From contig JASBRS010000012.1 in assembly GCA_030149325.1 (NCBI GenBank), positions 1-39,545 of the forward strand: DNA of 39,545 nt. The letters are read 5' to 3'. The notes below the pieces were generated by a model that was given only the letters and a program-made list of their open reading frames with translations, was not told the DNA's origin and searched no databases. This document shows positions 15,666 to 24,573 of the stretch, one piece after another (position 1 is the stretch's first letter; every line of letters begins with the position of its first letter). The position numbers and the translations under genes were made by a program. The stretch is from Deinococci bacterium. Lineage in GTDB: Bacteria; Deinococcota; Deinococci; Deinococcales; Trueperaceae.

Positions 15666-16196
15666 TCACGGCACCAGCTCCCGCTGCCGCCAGGTCGAGC
15701 TCGCTCGCGTCCAGGACGTGCGCGCCAGCGGCGGGCCCAGCAGCAGGCGTTCGCAGCGCTCGAGCTCCATCGCGACGACGGCGAAGTCGGGAGGTGCCGC
15801 AGCTCCGGCGCCCCCTACCGCCGATCGGTCGACGTCGGCGAGGTCGAGGCCCGGCGGCGGGGAGAAGAACAGCGCCCGGGTGGCCCCGGGGAGCGCGTCC
15901 CAGCTCCTCGAGGCCAGCGCGTCGTCGCGGTGCACCACGGCGCGACCCCGCAGCCGCCACTGCACGCCGCCAGGCGCCCACCACAGGCACAGCTCCAGGG
16001 TGGGGCGGCGCTCCAGCGCTCGGAACTTGGCGCTGCGTCGGTCGCTGACGAACCAGGGGCCGCCGTCGTCGGCGAGTCCTCGCAGCACCACGGTGCGGAC
16101 CTCGGGAAGGCCCTCGGGCGAGACGCTGGCGACCTGTGCCAGCGGGCGGCCGCCGGCCTCCCGGAACAGCTCCGCGAGCTCGGCATGGAAGGGCAC
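15666..16196 (-). CDS. Pyridoxamine 5'-phosphate oxidase-like flavin-binding split-barrel protein
   Basis: The product (about 176 residues) has the FMN-binding split-barrel fold of PNPOx-like proteins: AQVASVSPEGLPEVRTVVLRG, WFVSDRRSAKFRALERRPTLE (phosphate and flavin contacts), and LCLWWAPGGVQWRLRGRAVV. It resembles the Alr4036-type subgroup more than true PdxH, because the PdxH C-terminal substrate motif is absent and the end is short. Substrate is unknown. GTG at 16196 is preferred since GGAGG lies five bases before it; a GTG six bases upstream is possible. It is divergent from the small membrane protein at 16305. Confidence 0.8.
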   Translation of the reverse strand: MPFHAELAELFREAGGRPLAQVASVSPEGLPEVRTVVLRGLADDGGPWFVSDRRSAKFRALERRPTLELCLWWAPGGVQWRLRGRAVVHRDDALASRSWDALPGATRALFFSPPPGLDLADVDRSAVGGAGAAAPPDFAVVAMELERCERLLLGPPLARTSWTRASSTWRQRELVP

Positions 16197-16293
16197 GCTC
16201 ACCTCCGCAGTCTCGCCCCTGGCGGGCCTGGGAGGCAAGCCGGGGGGCACGGCGGGCCGCCGGCGCCCGACCGGCGTGACCCCGCCCGCGGCC

Positions 16294-16299
16294 TATGAT
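16294..16299 (+). promoter_or_regulatory. Leaderless-type -10 for the small membrane protein and kinase genes
   Basis: TATGAT at 16294-16299 is a near-consensus -10 and ends five bases before the ATG at 16305. The intervening GAGGC could be a weak ribosome site, but transcription probably starts at the ATG. Confidence 0.55.
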
Positions 16300-16304
16300 G
16301 AGGC

Positions 16305-16586
16305 ATGTCGAAGAAACAGCAACGCCGCAAGGCCGAGCGGCGCAGCCTGGAGGAGGCCCGGCGCATCACCGTCGGCAAGATGGTGCGCCTGCTGCTGAAG
16401 TCGTTGGCGTTCGCCCTGCTGCTGACGCTCGTCGTCATGGTCCTCAAGGCCGTCGGGCTCACCTGGGTGGACAACTTCTGGATCCAGATGGGGCTCGTGC
16501 TCGGCACCTACCTGCTCGTCTATCCGATCCTCATGAGCGAGTTCAGGCCTGCACGGGGGGGACGGAGCACCGGGGAGGAGGCGTGA
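16305..16586 (+). CDS. Small two-helix membrane protein of unknown function
   Basis: This 93-residue protein has a strongly basic N-terminus (MSKKQQRRKAERRSLEEARR), two membrane helices (about residues 29-47 and 55-75) with a short loop (GLTWVDNFWIQMG), and a polar tail. I do not recognise a family. The basic N-terminus suggests it is cytoplasmic. It overlaps the histidine kinase start by four bases (GTGA), so the two are co-translated. A link to the sensor is inferred from this coupling alone. Confidence 0.75.
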   Translation: MSKKQQRRKAERRSLEEARRITVGKMVRLLLKSLAFALLLTLVVMVLKAVGLTWVDNFWIQMGLVLGTYLLVYPILMSEFRPARGGRSTGEEA

Positions 16587-18409
16587 TCCGAGCCTCGGCG
16601 GATGCGCCGCGCGCCGAGCATCGAGGCAGCCTCTACGATCAGGTCCGCGCCGCGCGCCTGTGGTTGCCGCTCACCATCGTCGGCGTGGTCCTGCTCCACC
16701 AACTGGTGGTGGTCCCGCTCGGCGGCGAACGCTACCAGTTCTGGGCGCAGCTCCTCTTCTACAGCATCCTCGGGCCGCTGGCGACCTACGCCACCCTGAA
16801 CTGGATCGCCACCGAGGTGCGGCTGCGCGAGCAGGCGCAGGACGAGCTGGCCCACCTGTTCGAGCAGCTCCGCGACAGCCACGAGATGCTCACTGCCATC
16901 CAGAAGGTGACCGAGCAGTTCGCCGCCGCCTCCGACCTGGAGGCGGCCCTGGCCGCGGCCTCCCGCGGCATCCGCGAGGTCACCGGGGCGGAGGCGGTCG
17001 CCGTGCTGGTGGGGCCGGGAGGCTTCGGCGTGACCAGCGGGGTGGGCCTCAGCCCCGAGCAGGAAGCCGACGCCATCGCCCGCGACGGTGCCCTGCGCAG
17101 CCACCAGAGCCGGGGCGAGCGCATAAGCTTCGGGGACCGCGACGGCTGGGTGCTCACGTCGCCGCTGACCTGGGGCGGCAGCCTCGAGGGCTCGCTCCAC
17201 GCCTACTACGACCACAACCCCGACGGACGACAGCGCGAGGCCTTCTCGATCCTGGCGTCGGAGTTCTCGGCGGCGGCCGAGGCGTCACGCAGCCGCACCC
17301 GCGACCTGATGACGCTGTTCGACGTCGACCGCTCCATCCGCGCCGAAGGCAACCTCGAGCGCCTGCTGCGGACGCTGCTGGTGCAGATGATGGCGCGCGT
17401 CGAGGCGCGCGTCGGGGGCGTCTACCTGTCCGACGAGGGCGAGCTGCTGCACCTCAGGTCGGCCGAGGGCCTCGCGCCCGGCACCGCCAGTCCGCCGGTG
17501 CGGCTGGGCCAGGGCCTGATCGGCCGGGGCGTCGGATCGCGCGAGGCCCGCATCGTCAGCCGCCTGTCGGCCGACGACCGCCGCGAGGGGGCGCCGCTCC
17601 TCGACGGCGCCGGCAGTGCCGTGACGCTGCCGCTGCTGGCCGACGAGGGGCTGTTGGGGGTGGTGGTCCTGACGCACCCCAGCCCCGATCACTTCGACGC
17701 CGCCAACCTGCCGTTCCTGAACCTGCTGGCGAGCCAGGTCGGCCTGGCGGTACGGAACGCCAGCGCCTACCTGCACTCGGAGGAGCTCGCCATCGCCGAG
17801 GAGCGGGCCCGCATCGCGCGCGAGATCCACGACGGCGTGGCGCAGTCGCTGGCCTTCACCGCCCTCAAGCTCGACCTCGTCACGCGGCTCTTGGAGCGCG
17901 ACGGGGCCAAGGCGATGCACGAGCTGGGGCGTGCCAGGGAGACCGTGCGCGAGACCATCAAGGAGGTCCGGCGCAGCATCTTCGCGCTGCGCCCGGTCGA
18001 CCTCGAACGCTACGGCTTCGTCGAGACGGTGCGCCGCTACGCCGTCGACTTCGGCCAGCAGAACGACGTCCACGTCGACCTCGAGGTCGGAGCGCTGCCG
18101 GAGCTCGATCTCAAGTCGGAGACGGTGCTGTTCCGGATCTTCCAGGAAGCGATGAACAACGTGGCCAAGCACTCCGCCGCGCGCACGGTGGAGATCCGTG
18201 TGGGCTCCGACGACGGGCGCATGGCCTACGTCAGCGTTCGCGACGACGGCAAGGGGTTCGATCCCGTGAAGGTGGGCGACCGCGTCACCAGCGCCGGCGG
18301 GCTGGGGCTGAAGCAGATGCGCGAACGCGTGCAGGCGCGCGGCGGCCGCTTCGAGGTGGACAGCACGCCGGGGGGCGGTACCCGGGTGGTGGCGGCGGTA
18401 CCTCGCTGA
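16583..18409 (+). CDS. Two-GAF sensor histidine kinase of the NarX/LiaS (HisKA_3) type
   Basis: The 608-residue protein has two membrane helices (about residues 28-46 and 53-77) with almost no outer loop, a coiled linker, a GAF domain (about 105-240), and a second GAF domain (about 245-395, with LPLLADEGLLGVVVLTHPSP). The HisKA_3 dimerisation domain contains the phosphate-accepting His416 in AREIHDGVAQSLAF. The HATPase domain has the N box FQEAMNNVAKH and G box GLGLKQMRER. The GTG start at 16583 follows GGAGGAGGC. No response regulator is near, so the partner lies elsewhere. The sensor probably reads a membrane or cytoplasmic signal. Confidence 0.93.
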   Translation: MIRASADAPRAEHRGSLYDQVRAARLWLPLTIVGVVLLHQLVVVPLGGERYQFWAQLLFYSILGPLATYATLNWIATEVRLREQAQDELAHLFEQLRDSHEMLTAIQKVTEQFAAASDLEAALAAASRGIREVTGAEAVAVLVGPGGFGVTSGVGLSPEQEADAIARDGALRSHQSRGERISFGDRDGWVLTSPLTWGGSLEGSLHAYYDHNPDGRQREAFSILASEFSAAAEASRSRTRDLMTLFDVDRSIRAEGNLERLLRTLLVQMMARVEARVGGVYLSDEGELLHLRSAEGLAPGTASPPVRLGQGLIGRGVGSREARIVSRLSADDRREGAPLLDGAGSAVTLPLLADEGLLGVVVLTHPSPDHFDAANLPFLNLLASQVGLAVRNASAYLHSEELAIAEERARIAREIHDGVAQSLAFTALKLDLVTRLLERDGAKAMHELGRARETVRETIKEVRRSIFALRPVDLERYGFVETVRRYAVDFGQQNDVHVDLEVGALPELDLKSETVLFRIFQEAMNNVAKHSAARTVEIRVGSDDGRMAYVSVRDDGKGFDPVKVGDRVTSAGGLGLKQMRERVQARGGRFEVDSTPGGGTRVVAAVPR

Positions 18410-18422
18410 GGTACCACGACGA

Positions 18423-18446
18423 CGGCCGCTCCTTCCGGAGCGGCCG
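18423..18446. terminator. Strong hairpin between convergent genes
   Basis: CGGCCGCTCC at 18423-18432 and GGAGCGGCCG at 18437-18446 are perfect inverted repeats with a TTCC loop. There is no T-run, but the position 14 bases after the kinase stop and 40 bases after the rpmE stop suggests a two-way transcription end or mRNA 3' protector. Confidence 0.65.
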
Positions 18447-18485
18447 CGCAGGCACGGGCGCGCTGGAGGCGCCCCGGTGCTGGGG

Positions 18486-18707
18486 CTACTTGCCCTTGCC
18501 CCGCCGGTAGCTGTCGCCGAAGCGCTTCTGGAACTTCTCGACGCGACCCTCGGTGTCGATGAAGCGCTGCTGGCCGGTGAAGAAGGGGTGGTTCCCCGAC
18601 CACACGTCGACGTGGAGTTCGGCCTTGGTGCTGTAGGTCTCCAGCACCACCTGGCCCTCGCAGATCACCTTGCACGGCACCATCTTGGGGTGGATGTCCT
18701 TTTTCAT
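18486..18707 (-). CDS. rpmE: Ribosomal protein bL31, zinc-ligand-poor form
   Basis: bL31 bridges the two ribosomal subunits. The 73-residue protein begins MKKDIHPKM, as bL31 does, and has the core HPFFTGQQRFIDTEGRVEKF. Zinc-type bL31 has four cysteines (E. coli 16, 18, 37, 40); here only Cys16 remains, and the others correspond to Gly, Trp36 and Asn39 (VDVWSGNHPF). It is therefore a zinc-independent (C-minus) protein. The ATG at 18707 has GGAGGA upstream; an upstream in-frame start is not supported. A leader of about 55 bases precedes it. Confidence 0.93.
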   Translation of the reverse strand: MKKDIHPKMVPCKVICEGQVVLETYSTKAELHVDVWSGNHPFFTGQQRFIDTEGRVEKFQKRFGDSYRRGKGK

Positions 18708-18768
18708 CGTTCGTCCTCCGCCCGCGGCCCCGCTGCGCAGGGCCCCCGGGTCTGATCCAAGCCTTGCC

Positions 18769-18777
18769 ACTGTAGCA
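18769..18777 (-). promoter_or_regulatory. Extended -10 promoter for rpmE
   Basis: The minus strand reads TGC then TACAGT, an extended -10. The transcript would begin near 18762 and carry about 55 bases of GC-rich leader (GGGGGCCCTGCGCAGCGGGG can fold), a possible site for autogenous control. Confidence 0.5.
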
Positions 18778-18809
18778 GACGCCGCCGTCCCGCGGCTAGC
18801 CCGGACGCG

Positions 18810-19235
18810 TCAGCCCGTGCTCGCCGCCTCCCGGAGCTGCCGTTTGACGCGCGCCACGATCGCTCCCATGCCCCGCAGCCGCAGCGGCGAGATGAGCTCA
18901 CTCAGGCCCATGTCCAGGTAGAAGTCGTCGGGCGTGTCCAGCACCTCGTCCACCGGTAGCCCCGACAGCCCGGCGTACACCACGCCCGCGAAGCCGCGGG
19001 TGGTGGGCGCCTCCTCGGGAGCATCGAACGCCAGCGCCACGGTACCGTCCTCGGCCACCGCCGCCCGCAGGAAGAGCGGCGTCTGGCACTCGTGCACGCG
19101 CTCGAGATCGGCGTCGAGGCCGTCGGGGAGGGGAGGCACCTTGCGCGCGTACTCCAGCAGCAGCGGCAGGCGCAGGCTGCGAGGGGCGCTGCGGAAGGCG
19201 TCGACGATGGTCTGCAGGCTGGGTGGCACGCTCAC
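18810..19235 (-). CDS. sufE: SufE-family sulfur acceptor protein
   Basis: SufE accepts persulfide sulfur from the cysteine desulfurase SufS for Fe-S cluster assembly. The 141-residue protein has the family pattern: an N-terminal helix LLLEYARKVPPLP, the catalytic Cys50 in VHECQTPLFLRA, FDAPEEAPTTRGFAGVV, and a C-terminal SELISPLRLRGMGAIVARVK. The GTG at 19235 lies seven bases after a TAAGCT hexamer, so the mRNA seems leaderless; a GTG six bases later is an alternative. SufS is not in the window, so the partner is encoded elsewhere. The gene diverges from aroA. Confidence 0.9.
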   Translation of the reverse strand: MSVPPSLQTIVDAFRSAPRSLRLPLLLEYARKVPPLPDGLDADLERVHECQTPLFLRAAVAEDGTVALAFDAPEEAPTTRGFAGVVYAGLSGLPVDEVLDTPDDFYLDMGLSELISPLRLRGMGAIVARVKRQLREAASTG

Positions 19236-19242
19236 GGGCGCC

Positions 19243-19248
19243 AGCTTA
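19243..19248 (-). promoter_or_regulatory. Leaderless-type -10 for sufE
   Basis: TAAGCT on the minus strand ends seven bases before the GTG at 19235. It sits 50 bases from the opposing aroA promoter. Confidence 0.5.
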
Positions 19249-19297
19249 GCCCGCGGGTCGTGCCGGCCGCGTCGACCGGAAGACGCGCGCGGGACGG

Positions 19298-19306
19298 TGG
19301 TATCCT
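19298..19306 (+). promoter_or_regulatory. Extended -10, leaderless-type promoter for aroA
   Basis: TGG followed by TATCCT ends eight bases before the aroA ATG at 19315. There is no convincing ribosome site, so the transcript probably begins at or just before the ATG. Confidence 0.6.
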
Positions 19307-19314
19307 TCGGGGCG

Positions 19315-20619
19315 ATGTCGACGACGTCCGAGACCGTGCGCGTGGAACCCCGAGGGCCCGTCGAGGGCAGCCTCCGCGTACCCGGTTCGAAGAGCCTCAC
19401 CAACCGCTACCTGGTGGTCGCCGCGCTGGCCGACGGCGTCAGCCGCCTGCACGGTGCCCTGGTCGCCGAGGACTCCGAGGTCCTGATCCGGGCGCTCGGC
19501 GCCCTGGGCCTCGAGGTGCACGCCCGCGGCGGCGAGATCGAGGTGCACGGTGCCGGCGGGCGGGTGCCGGCCGCCAGGGCCGAGCTCGACCTTCGCCTGT
19601 CGGGGACCAGCATCCGCTTCTTGACGGCCCTGGTGGCCCTGGGCCACGGCCGCTACCGGCTCGACGGGGTCGAGCGCATGCGCGAACGCCCCATCGAGGA
19701 CCTGCTCTCGGCCCTGCGTGAGCTGGGCGCCGACGCCCACAGCCTGAAGGGCAACGGCTGCCCCCCGCTCGAGGTGCACGCCGCCGGGTTGCGCGGGGGC
19801 GTGGCGAGCGTCCCGGGAGGGCGCAGCTCCCAGTACCTGTCGGCCCTGCTGATGGCGGCGCCCTACGCCGACGACGCCGTCACCCTGGAGGTCGTCGGCG
19901 AGCTGCAGTCCAAGCCCTTCATCGACATGACGCTCGACGTCATGCACGACTTCGGCGTGCAGGTCGAGCGCGACGGCTACGCCCGCTTCCGGGTCCGGCC
20001 CGGGCGCTATCGTGCTCGGGAGGTCACCGTCGAGGGCGACGCCATGGCGGCCGGCTACTTCTGGGCTGCGGCGGCCGTGACGGGCGGACGCGTTCGCGTG
20101 ACCAACCTGGGGTCGGCCACGCGGCAGGGGGACGCCCGGATCCTCGAGGTGCTCGAGCGCATGGGCTGCCGGGTGGTCCGCGACGAGGACGCAACCGCGG
20201 TCCAGGGGCCCGCCGGCGGCCGCGTCCGCGGCGGCGACTTCGATCTCAACGACATGCCCGACCAGGCGCAGACGCTGGCAGCGGTGGCGCTCTTCGCCGA
20301 CCGGCCGGTGCACATCCGCAACGTCTGGAACCTCCGAATCAAGGAGACCGACCGCCTGTCGGCGCTGGCCACCGAGCTGCGCCGGCTGGGGGCGACCGTC
20401 GAGGAGGAGCGCGATGGCCTCCTCGTGCACCCGCTGGCGCAGCCACCGCGAGCGCCGGTGACGCTCGACACCTACGGCGACCACCGCATGGCGATGGCGC
20501 TGGCGGTGGTGGGAGCGGCCCTGCCGAACGTCGTGATCCGCGACCCGGGATGCGTCGCCAAGACCTACCCCGGCTTCTTCGACGACTTCCTCGCGCTGGT
20601 GGCCGGAGGGCTATCATGA
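19315..20619 (+). CDS. aroA: 3-phosphoshikimate 1-carboxyvinyltransferase (EPSP synthase)
   Basis: AroA joins phosphoenolpyruvate to shikimate-3-phosphate in the aromatic amino-acid pathway. The 434-residue protein shows the signatures [101 protein letters not shown] and [13 protein letters not shown], in the right order. In the first PEP-site motif Leu replaces the usual second Gly/Ala region residues of glyphosate-sensitive enzymes (I read LSGTSIRF rather than GNAGTAMR), so it looks like a class II-like enzyme. The ATG at 19315 lies just after a -10. It overlaps cmk by four bases. Confidence 0.96.
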   Translation: MSTTSETVRVEPRGPVEGSLRVPGSKSLTNRYLVVAALADGVSRLHGALVAEDSEVLIRALGALGLEVHARGGEIEVHGAGGRVPAARAELDLRLSGTSIRFLTALVALGHGRYRLDGVERMRERPIEDLLSALRELGADAHSLKGNGCPPLEVHAAGLRGGVASVPGGRSSQYLSALLMAAPYADDAVTLEVVGELQSKPFIDMTLDVMHDFGVQVERDGYARFRVRPGRYRAREVTVEGDAMAAGYFWAAAAVTGGRVRVTNLGSATRQGDARILEVLERMGCRVVRDEDATAVQGPAGGRVRGGDFDLNDMPDQAQTLAAVALFADRPVHIRNVWNLRIKETDRLSALATELRRLGATVEEERDGLLVHPLAQPPRAPVTLDTYGDHRMAMALAVVGAALPNVVIRDPGCVAKTYPGFFDDFLALVAGGLS

Positions 20620-21263
20620 ACGACGTGGAGGACGTCATCACGATCGACGGCCCGGCAGCGTCGGGCAAGTCCAGCGTGGCGCGGAGGGTGGCCGGCGAGC
20701 TCGGCATCCCGTTCGTGTCCAGCGGCCTGCTCTACCGGGTGGCTGCGCTGCTGGTCGAGGAGGGGGCAGGCGACCCCGGCGACGAGCGCGAGGTGATGGC
20801 CCGGCTGACGGGCACCGTGGTGCGCCTGCTGCCGTCGTTGCAAGGAGACCGCCTGACGGTCGACGGCCGCGACGTCACCGATGGGCTCCATACCGACGCC
20901 ATCGATGCCAGCGTCTCCGCCGTCGCGCGCCATCCGCGCGTGCGCGCCTGGGTCACCGAGCGCCTGCGGGAGATCCCGGGTCCGTTCGTGATCGACGGGC
21001 GCGACATGGGGACGACGGTGTTCCCCGGCGCCCGCGCCAAGTTCTACCTGACGGCTCCCCCCGAGGTACGGGCGCGGCGCCGCGTGGGCGAGCGCGCTGC
21101 CGACCTCCGCGAGGTGGCCGACGCCATGCGCCGGCGCGACCGGCTCGACGCCGCCCAGTCGGCTCCGGCGCCCGACGCACTGCACATCGACACCGGCGAC
21201 CTGACGCTGGACGAGGTGGTCTCCCAGGTGATGGACGCGCTCTCCGGGGTGGGCGCCGCTTGA
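20616..21263 (+). CDS. cmk: Cytidylate kinase
   Basis: Cmk phosphorylates CMP and dCMP. The 215-residue protein has the P-loop [17 protein letters not shown], the [12 protein letters not shown] segment, an NMP-binding insertion (about 75-115), and [20 protein letters not shown] followed by [20 protein letters not shown]. The ATG at 20616 overlaps the aroA stop (ATGA) and has GGAGGG upstream. Its position after aroA is a common arrangement. Confidence 0.95.
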   Translation: MNDVEDVITIDGPAASGKSSVARRVAGELGIPFVSSGLLYRVAALLVEEGAGDPGDEREVMARLTGTVVRLLPSLQGDRLTVDGRDVTDGLHTDAIDASVSAVARHPRVRAWVTERLREIPGPFVIDGRDMGTTVFPGARAKFYLTAPPEVRARRRVGERAADLREVADAMRRRDRLDAAQSAPAPDALHIDTGDLTLDEVVSQVMDALSGVGAA

Positions 21264-22159
21264 GCGGCAGCGCATCGGCCTCGGACGGCCGGGCGTTCAC
21301 CACGCCCGCCCGCGGGCTCGAGCGCGCCATCGTCACCAGCACGCGCTACAAGCCCGAGGCGCACGCGCTGGCACACGAGCTGAGCGACCGCATGCGCGAC
21401 CTCGGGGCCGAGGTCGAGCTCGACCTCGAAGGCACGCTGCCGTTGGCCGAGCGCTCGCAGGGCGCCGACATGGTGGTGTCGGTGGGAGGCGACGGCACCC
21501 TGCTGGGGGCGGCGCGCCGCCTGGTGGGGTCGCGCACGCCGGTGGTGGGCGTGAACCTGGGCAAGCTCGGCTTCCTGGCCGAGTTCAGCGCCGACGAGGT
21601 GCGCGCCTACCTGGAGGGCAGGGAGCCCGAGGGGTGGCGCATCAACCCCCGCATCATGTTGCAGGTCACGCTCAACGGCGGCGGCCACCCCCCGACCTAC
21701 GCACTCAACGACGTGGTGGTGTCGCAGGGCGTGGTGGCCAGGCTGGTCAACATCGCCATGGAGATCGACGGATCGCACGCCATCCAGTACCGCGCCGACG
21801 GCCTGGTGGTCTCCACCCCGGTGGGGTCGACGGCCTACTCGCTGTCGCTCGGCGGGCCGATCGTCAGCCAGGGGCTGCGCGCCTTCGTGGTCACGCCGCT
21901 GGCCCCGCACTCGCTGACCAACCGCCCGATCGTCATCGAGGGCGGCGCCCGCGCCAGCTTCCGCGTCGAGAGCGACGCCCACGAGCTCGCCCTGGTGGTC
22001 GACGGCCAGGAGCGCATGGACCTCCACCAGGGCGATCTGTTCTCGATCGCGGCGGCGCCCACCGACCTGATGCTGGTGTCGTCGGGGCGCCACAGCTTCT
22101 ACGACCTCCTGCGTCTCAAGCTCGGCTGGGGCGCGGCACCCCGCCTGCAGGACGGCTGA
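21260..22159 (+). CDS. nadK: NAD kinase
   Basis: NadK makes NADP from NAD and ATP. The 299-residue protein has [54 protein letters not shown] and [11 protein letters not shown]. The start is TTG at 21260, overlapping the cmk stop (TTGA), so it is translationally coupled to cmk. About 20 residues before the conserved region are Ser/Ala-rich and could be nonessential. It is part of the aroA-cmk-nadK operon. Confidence 0.94.
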   Translation: MSGSASASDGRAFTTPARGLERAIVTSTRYKPEAHALAHELSDRMRDLGAEVELDLEGTLPLAERSQGADMVVSVGGDGTLLGAARRLVGSRTPVVGVNLGKLGFLAEFSADEVRAYLEGREPEGWRINPRIMLQVTLNGGGHPPTYALNDVVVSQGVVARLVNIAMEIDGSHAIQYRADGLVVSTPVGSTAYSLSLGGPIVSQGLRAFVVTPLAPHSLTNRPIVIEGGARASFRVESDAHELALVVDGQERMDLHQGDLFSIAAAPTDLMLVSSGRHSFYDLLRLKLGWGAAPRLQDG

Positions 22160-22186
22160 GCCTCCCGCCGCCGGACGGAAGGGCGC

Positions 22187-23392
22187 ATGCGCACCCTCAC
22201 CATCGTCTCCAACGGACACGGCGAGGACGTCGTGGGTGCCTCGCTGGCGACCGCCCTGCATGCGCTCGACCGCGACCTGGAGCTGCGCGCCTTCCCCCTC
22301 GTCGACGACGGCTCGGCCTACGCGCGGGCCGACGTCCCGCGCCTCGGACCGTGCCGCGTGATGCCGAGCGGCGGTGTCACGGTGCACTCGCTGGCCAACC
22401 TGGTCGCCGACCTTCGGGCCGGCCTCCTGGGCATGACCGTGCGGCAGGTCGCCGAGCTGGCGCGGCTGCGGACCGATGGGCTGGTGGTGGTCGGCGACGT
22501 CTACGCCCAGGCGCTGGCTGCGGTGGCGCAGGCGCGCTTCCGCGCGGTGGTCCAGCCCTTGGTCTCGCGCTACCACGCCTCGGGCCCCGGGCCGCGGCGG
22601 CTCAACCGCTACTTCATGGAGGGGGTGCGCTACCCCGAGCGGGCGCTGATGCGCCACCGGGCGCAGGTGGTCTACACCCGCGACGGCCCGACGGCGGCGT
22701 GGCTACGCGAGCGAGGGGTGGGCCACGCACGGTGCCTGGGCAACCCCATGGTCGACGAGGCGGCGGGCGCACCGCTCGAGGTGCCGGCAGGCGTCACGGC
22801 GATCGCGCTGCTGCCGGGCTCGCGTGAGCACCGGCGCGAGGCGCTCGGGATCATGGCGCAGGCGCTGGCGCGGATGGAGGACGCCTTGGGCCTGGTGGCG
22901 TGGACCGGAGGGCCGCTGCCGGAGCTGGAGGGTTGGCTTCCCGATGCGGGTGCCCCGCCGCTGGCCGGACGGGTCGCCGCCCTGCGCGCGGATCGCGGCG
23001 CCCGGCTGTGGTTCGTCGAGGGGCGTTTCGGCGACGTCCTGGCGAGCGCCCGGCTGGCGTTGGGGACGTCCGGGACGGCGCACGAGCAGGCGGCCGCCCA
23101 GGGCCTGCCGGTGGTGTCGTTCCCGCTGCCCCCGAGCCACGGACGGGCCTTCCTCGCCAACCAGCAGCGGCTCCTGGCGGAGGCCCTCACCATCTGCGCG
23201 CCGCGTGCCGAGGCGATCGCGACCGCACTCGAACGCCTGGCGGCGGACGGTCCGGAGAGGCAACGGGCGGTGCGGACGGGTCCGGAACGGATGGGGCCGC
23301 CCGGGGGCAGCGGCGCCATCGCCCGCGACCTGCTGGCTCGCTTCGATGGGGTGGTCCCGCGTCCGGCGGGTGTCGGTGCGGGCGGCCGCTGA
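22187..23392 (+). CDS. Lipid-A-disaccharide synthase-related protein
   Basis: The 401-residue GT-B-like protein resembles LpxB but is the LpxB-related family seen in cyanobacteria and Deinococcota (TIGR03492, as I recall it). Signatures are IVSNGHGEDVVGASLATAL at the N-terminus, GLVVVGDVYAQALAA, CLGNPMVDEAAG, and IALLPGSREHRREALGIMAQ, with the nucleotide-sugar-binding part GTSGTAHEQAAAQGLPVVSF. No lipid A genes are present, so it probably makes another glycolipid; the substrate is unknown. The ATG at 22187 is 27 bases after nadK. The gene is convergent with zapE (15-base gap). Confidence 0.85.
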   Translation: MRTLTIVSNGHGEDVVGASLATALHALDRDLELRAFPLVDDGSAYARADVPRLGPCRVMPSGGVTVHSLANLVADLRAGLLGMTVRQVAELARLRTDGLVVVGDVYAQALAAVAQARFRAVVQPLVSRYHASGPGPRRLNRYFMEGVRYPERALMRHRAQVVYTRDGPTAAWLRERGVGHARCLGNPMVDEAAGAPLEVPAGVTAIALLPGSREHRREALGIMAQALARMEDALGLVAWTGGPLPELEGWLPDAGAPPLAGRVAALRADRGARLWFVEGRFGDVLASARLALGTSGTAHEQAAAQGLPVVSFPLPPSHGRAFLANQQRLLAEALTICAPRAEAIATALERLAADGPERQRAVRTGPERMGPPGGSGAIARDLLARFDGVVPRPAGVGAGGR

Positions 23393-23407
23393 GGGCCGCC
23401 GCCCCCG

Positions 23408-24475
23408 TCACCCCGCGCGGACGGGCAGGCCGCTGCCGGGGACGGCGGCGGCGTCGGGCGGGTGCTCGCTCAGCAGCTCGCCCAGGCGCGAGAGGCATCG
23501 CAGGTGCTTCTTGGCGTAGGCGCTGTCGCGGTAGCTGACGTCGAAGAGCTCCGCCATCGGACGGGTGCCGGTGGCGCGGAGCGTCACCCCGAGATCGTAG
23601 AGCTTGTCCACGAAGTGGACGAACCGCAGCGCGTCGTTCTGCGTCGCCAGCGCCTGGACGTCGGCGAGGTAGAGGGTGCCGATCTGGCGCAGCAGACCGT
23701 CGTAGCGCGAGGGGTGCAGCGCCGTCAGCAGCGCCAGCAGCTCGTCGAAGGGGGCGAAGTAGCGCGGTTCGGGGCCGTCCGGGGCCCGGCACGCCCGCTC
23801 GAACGCGGGACGCGTGATCCATCGCCCCAACTGCTCGCGGTGCCGGTAGTCCGGACTGTCGAGCGTCACCGTCTCGAAGCGTTCGGCCAGGGACTGGATC
23901 TCCCGCTGGAAGTCGTCGGCGTTGAAGCGCCCCGCCCCCTGCGCCTCGGGCGCGGTGTTGGAGGTCGTGAGCACGTAGCCGCCGGCGGCCGCCACCGAGC
24001 CCAGGAAGGTCTTGACGATGAGGGTGTTGCCCGGATCGTCGAGCTCGAACTCATCGATCAGGAGCAGGCGCGCCCCGCCCAGCTCCTCGCGGGCGCGTTC
24101 CATGCCGAGCACGCCGATCAGGTACACGAGCTCCTGGAAGCTGAGGTAGTGCTTCGCCGCGACGTCGGCGCGGAAGTAGGCGGCGGCCAGCAGGTGGGTC
24201 TTGCCGACCCCGAAGCCGCCGTCGAGGTAGAGCCCGCGGCCGGGCGCGCGTCGGCGCCGAGGGGGCCAGACCGACCGCCTGCGGGGCGGGGAGCTCAGCG
24301 CGCGCTCGGCGTCCTCCACGAAGGCCCGCACCCGATCCAAGGCGTCGGCCTGGCTGGCGTGTTGCGGGCGGTAGCTGTCGAAGGAGACGCGCTCGAAGCG
24401 CGGTGGCGGCACCAGGCGCTCGGCGCGGGGCGGCGGCGGTGCGGCCAGCTCCGACAGGGGGCGCAGCAGCGTCAC
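23408..24475 (-). CDS. zapE: ZapE/AFG1-family ATPase
   Basis: ZapE is an AFG1-type ATPase involved in cell division and quality control. The 355-residue protein has the P-loop YLDGGFGVGKTHLLAAAYF, Walker B LLIDEFELDDPGNTLIVKTF, sensor TTSNTAPEA, the motif FVHFVDKLYDLGV and a C-terminal RCLSRLGELL. Versus E. coli ZapE, the N-terminal lead (about residues 1-80) is Pro/Arg-rich. The GTG at 24475 lies seven bases behind TAGGCT, so the mRNA looks leaderless. It diverges from the B12-uptake operon. Confidence 0.92.
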   Translation of the reverse strand: MTLLRPLSELAAPPPPRAERLVPPPRFERVSFDSYRPQHASQADALDRVRAFVEDAERALSSPPRRRSVWPPRRRRAPGRGLYLDGGFGVGKTHLLAAAYFRADVAAKHYLSFQELVYLIGVLGMERAREELGGARLLLIDEFELDDPGNTLIVKTFLGSVAAAGGYVLTTSNTAPEAQGAGRFNADDFQREIQSLAERFETVTLDSPDYRHREQLGRWITRPAFERACRAPDGPEPRYFAPFDELLALLTALHPSRYDGLLRQIGTLYLADVQALATQNDALRFVHFVDKLYDLGVTLRATGTRPMAELFDVSYRDSAYAKKHLRCLSRLGELLSEHPPDAAAVPGSGLPVRAG

Positions 24476-24482
24476 AGCGCGG

Positions 24483-24491
24483 AGCCTACCA
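24483..24491 (-). promoter_or_regulatory. Extended -10, leaderless-type promoter for zapE
   Basis: On the minus strand TGG is followed by TAGGCT, ending seven bases before the GTG of zapE. No ribosome site lies between. Confidence 0.55.
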
Positions 24492-24539
24492 CGCAGCCGC
24501 AGCGCTACGGCGTTCCGCCCGACCGGCGCCGCCGGGCGT

Positions 24540-24568
24540 TTGACAGCCCCAGGGGGGCGTCGTAGGCT
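24540..24568 (+). promoter_or_regulatory. Consensus -35/-10 promoter for the cobalamin riboswitch operon
   Basis: TTGACA at 24540-24545 and TAGGCT at 24563-24568 are separated by 17 bases, an ideal spacing. The transcript would begin about 24575, at the riboswitch. This is one of only two full -35/-10 promoters I found. Confidence 0.75.
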
Positions 24569-24573
24569 ACGGC

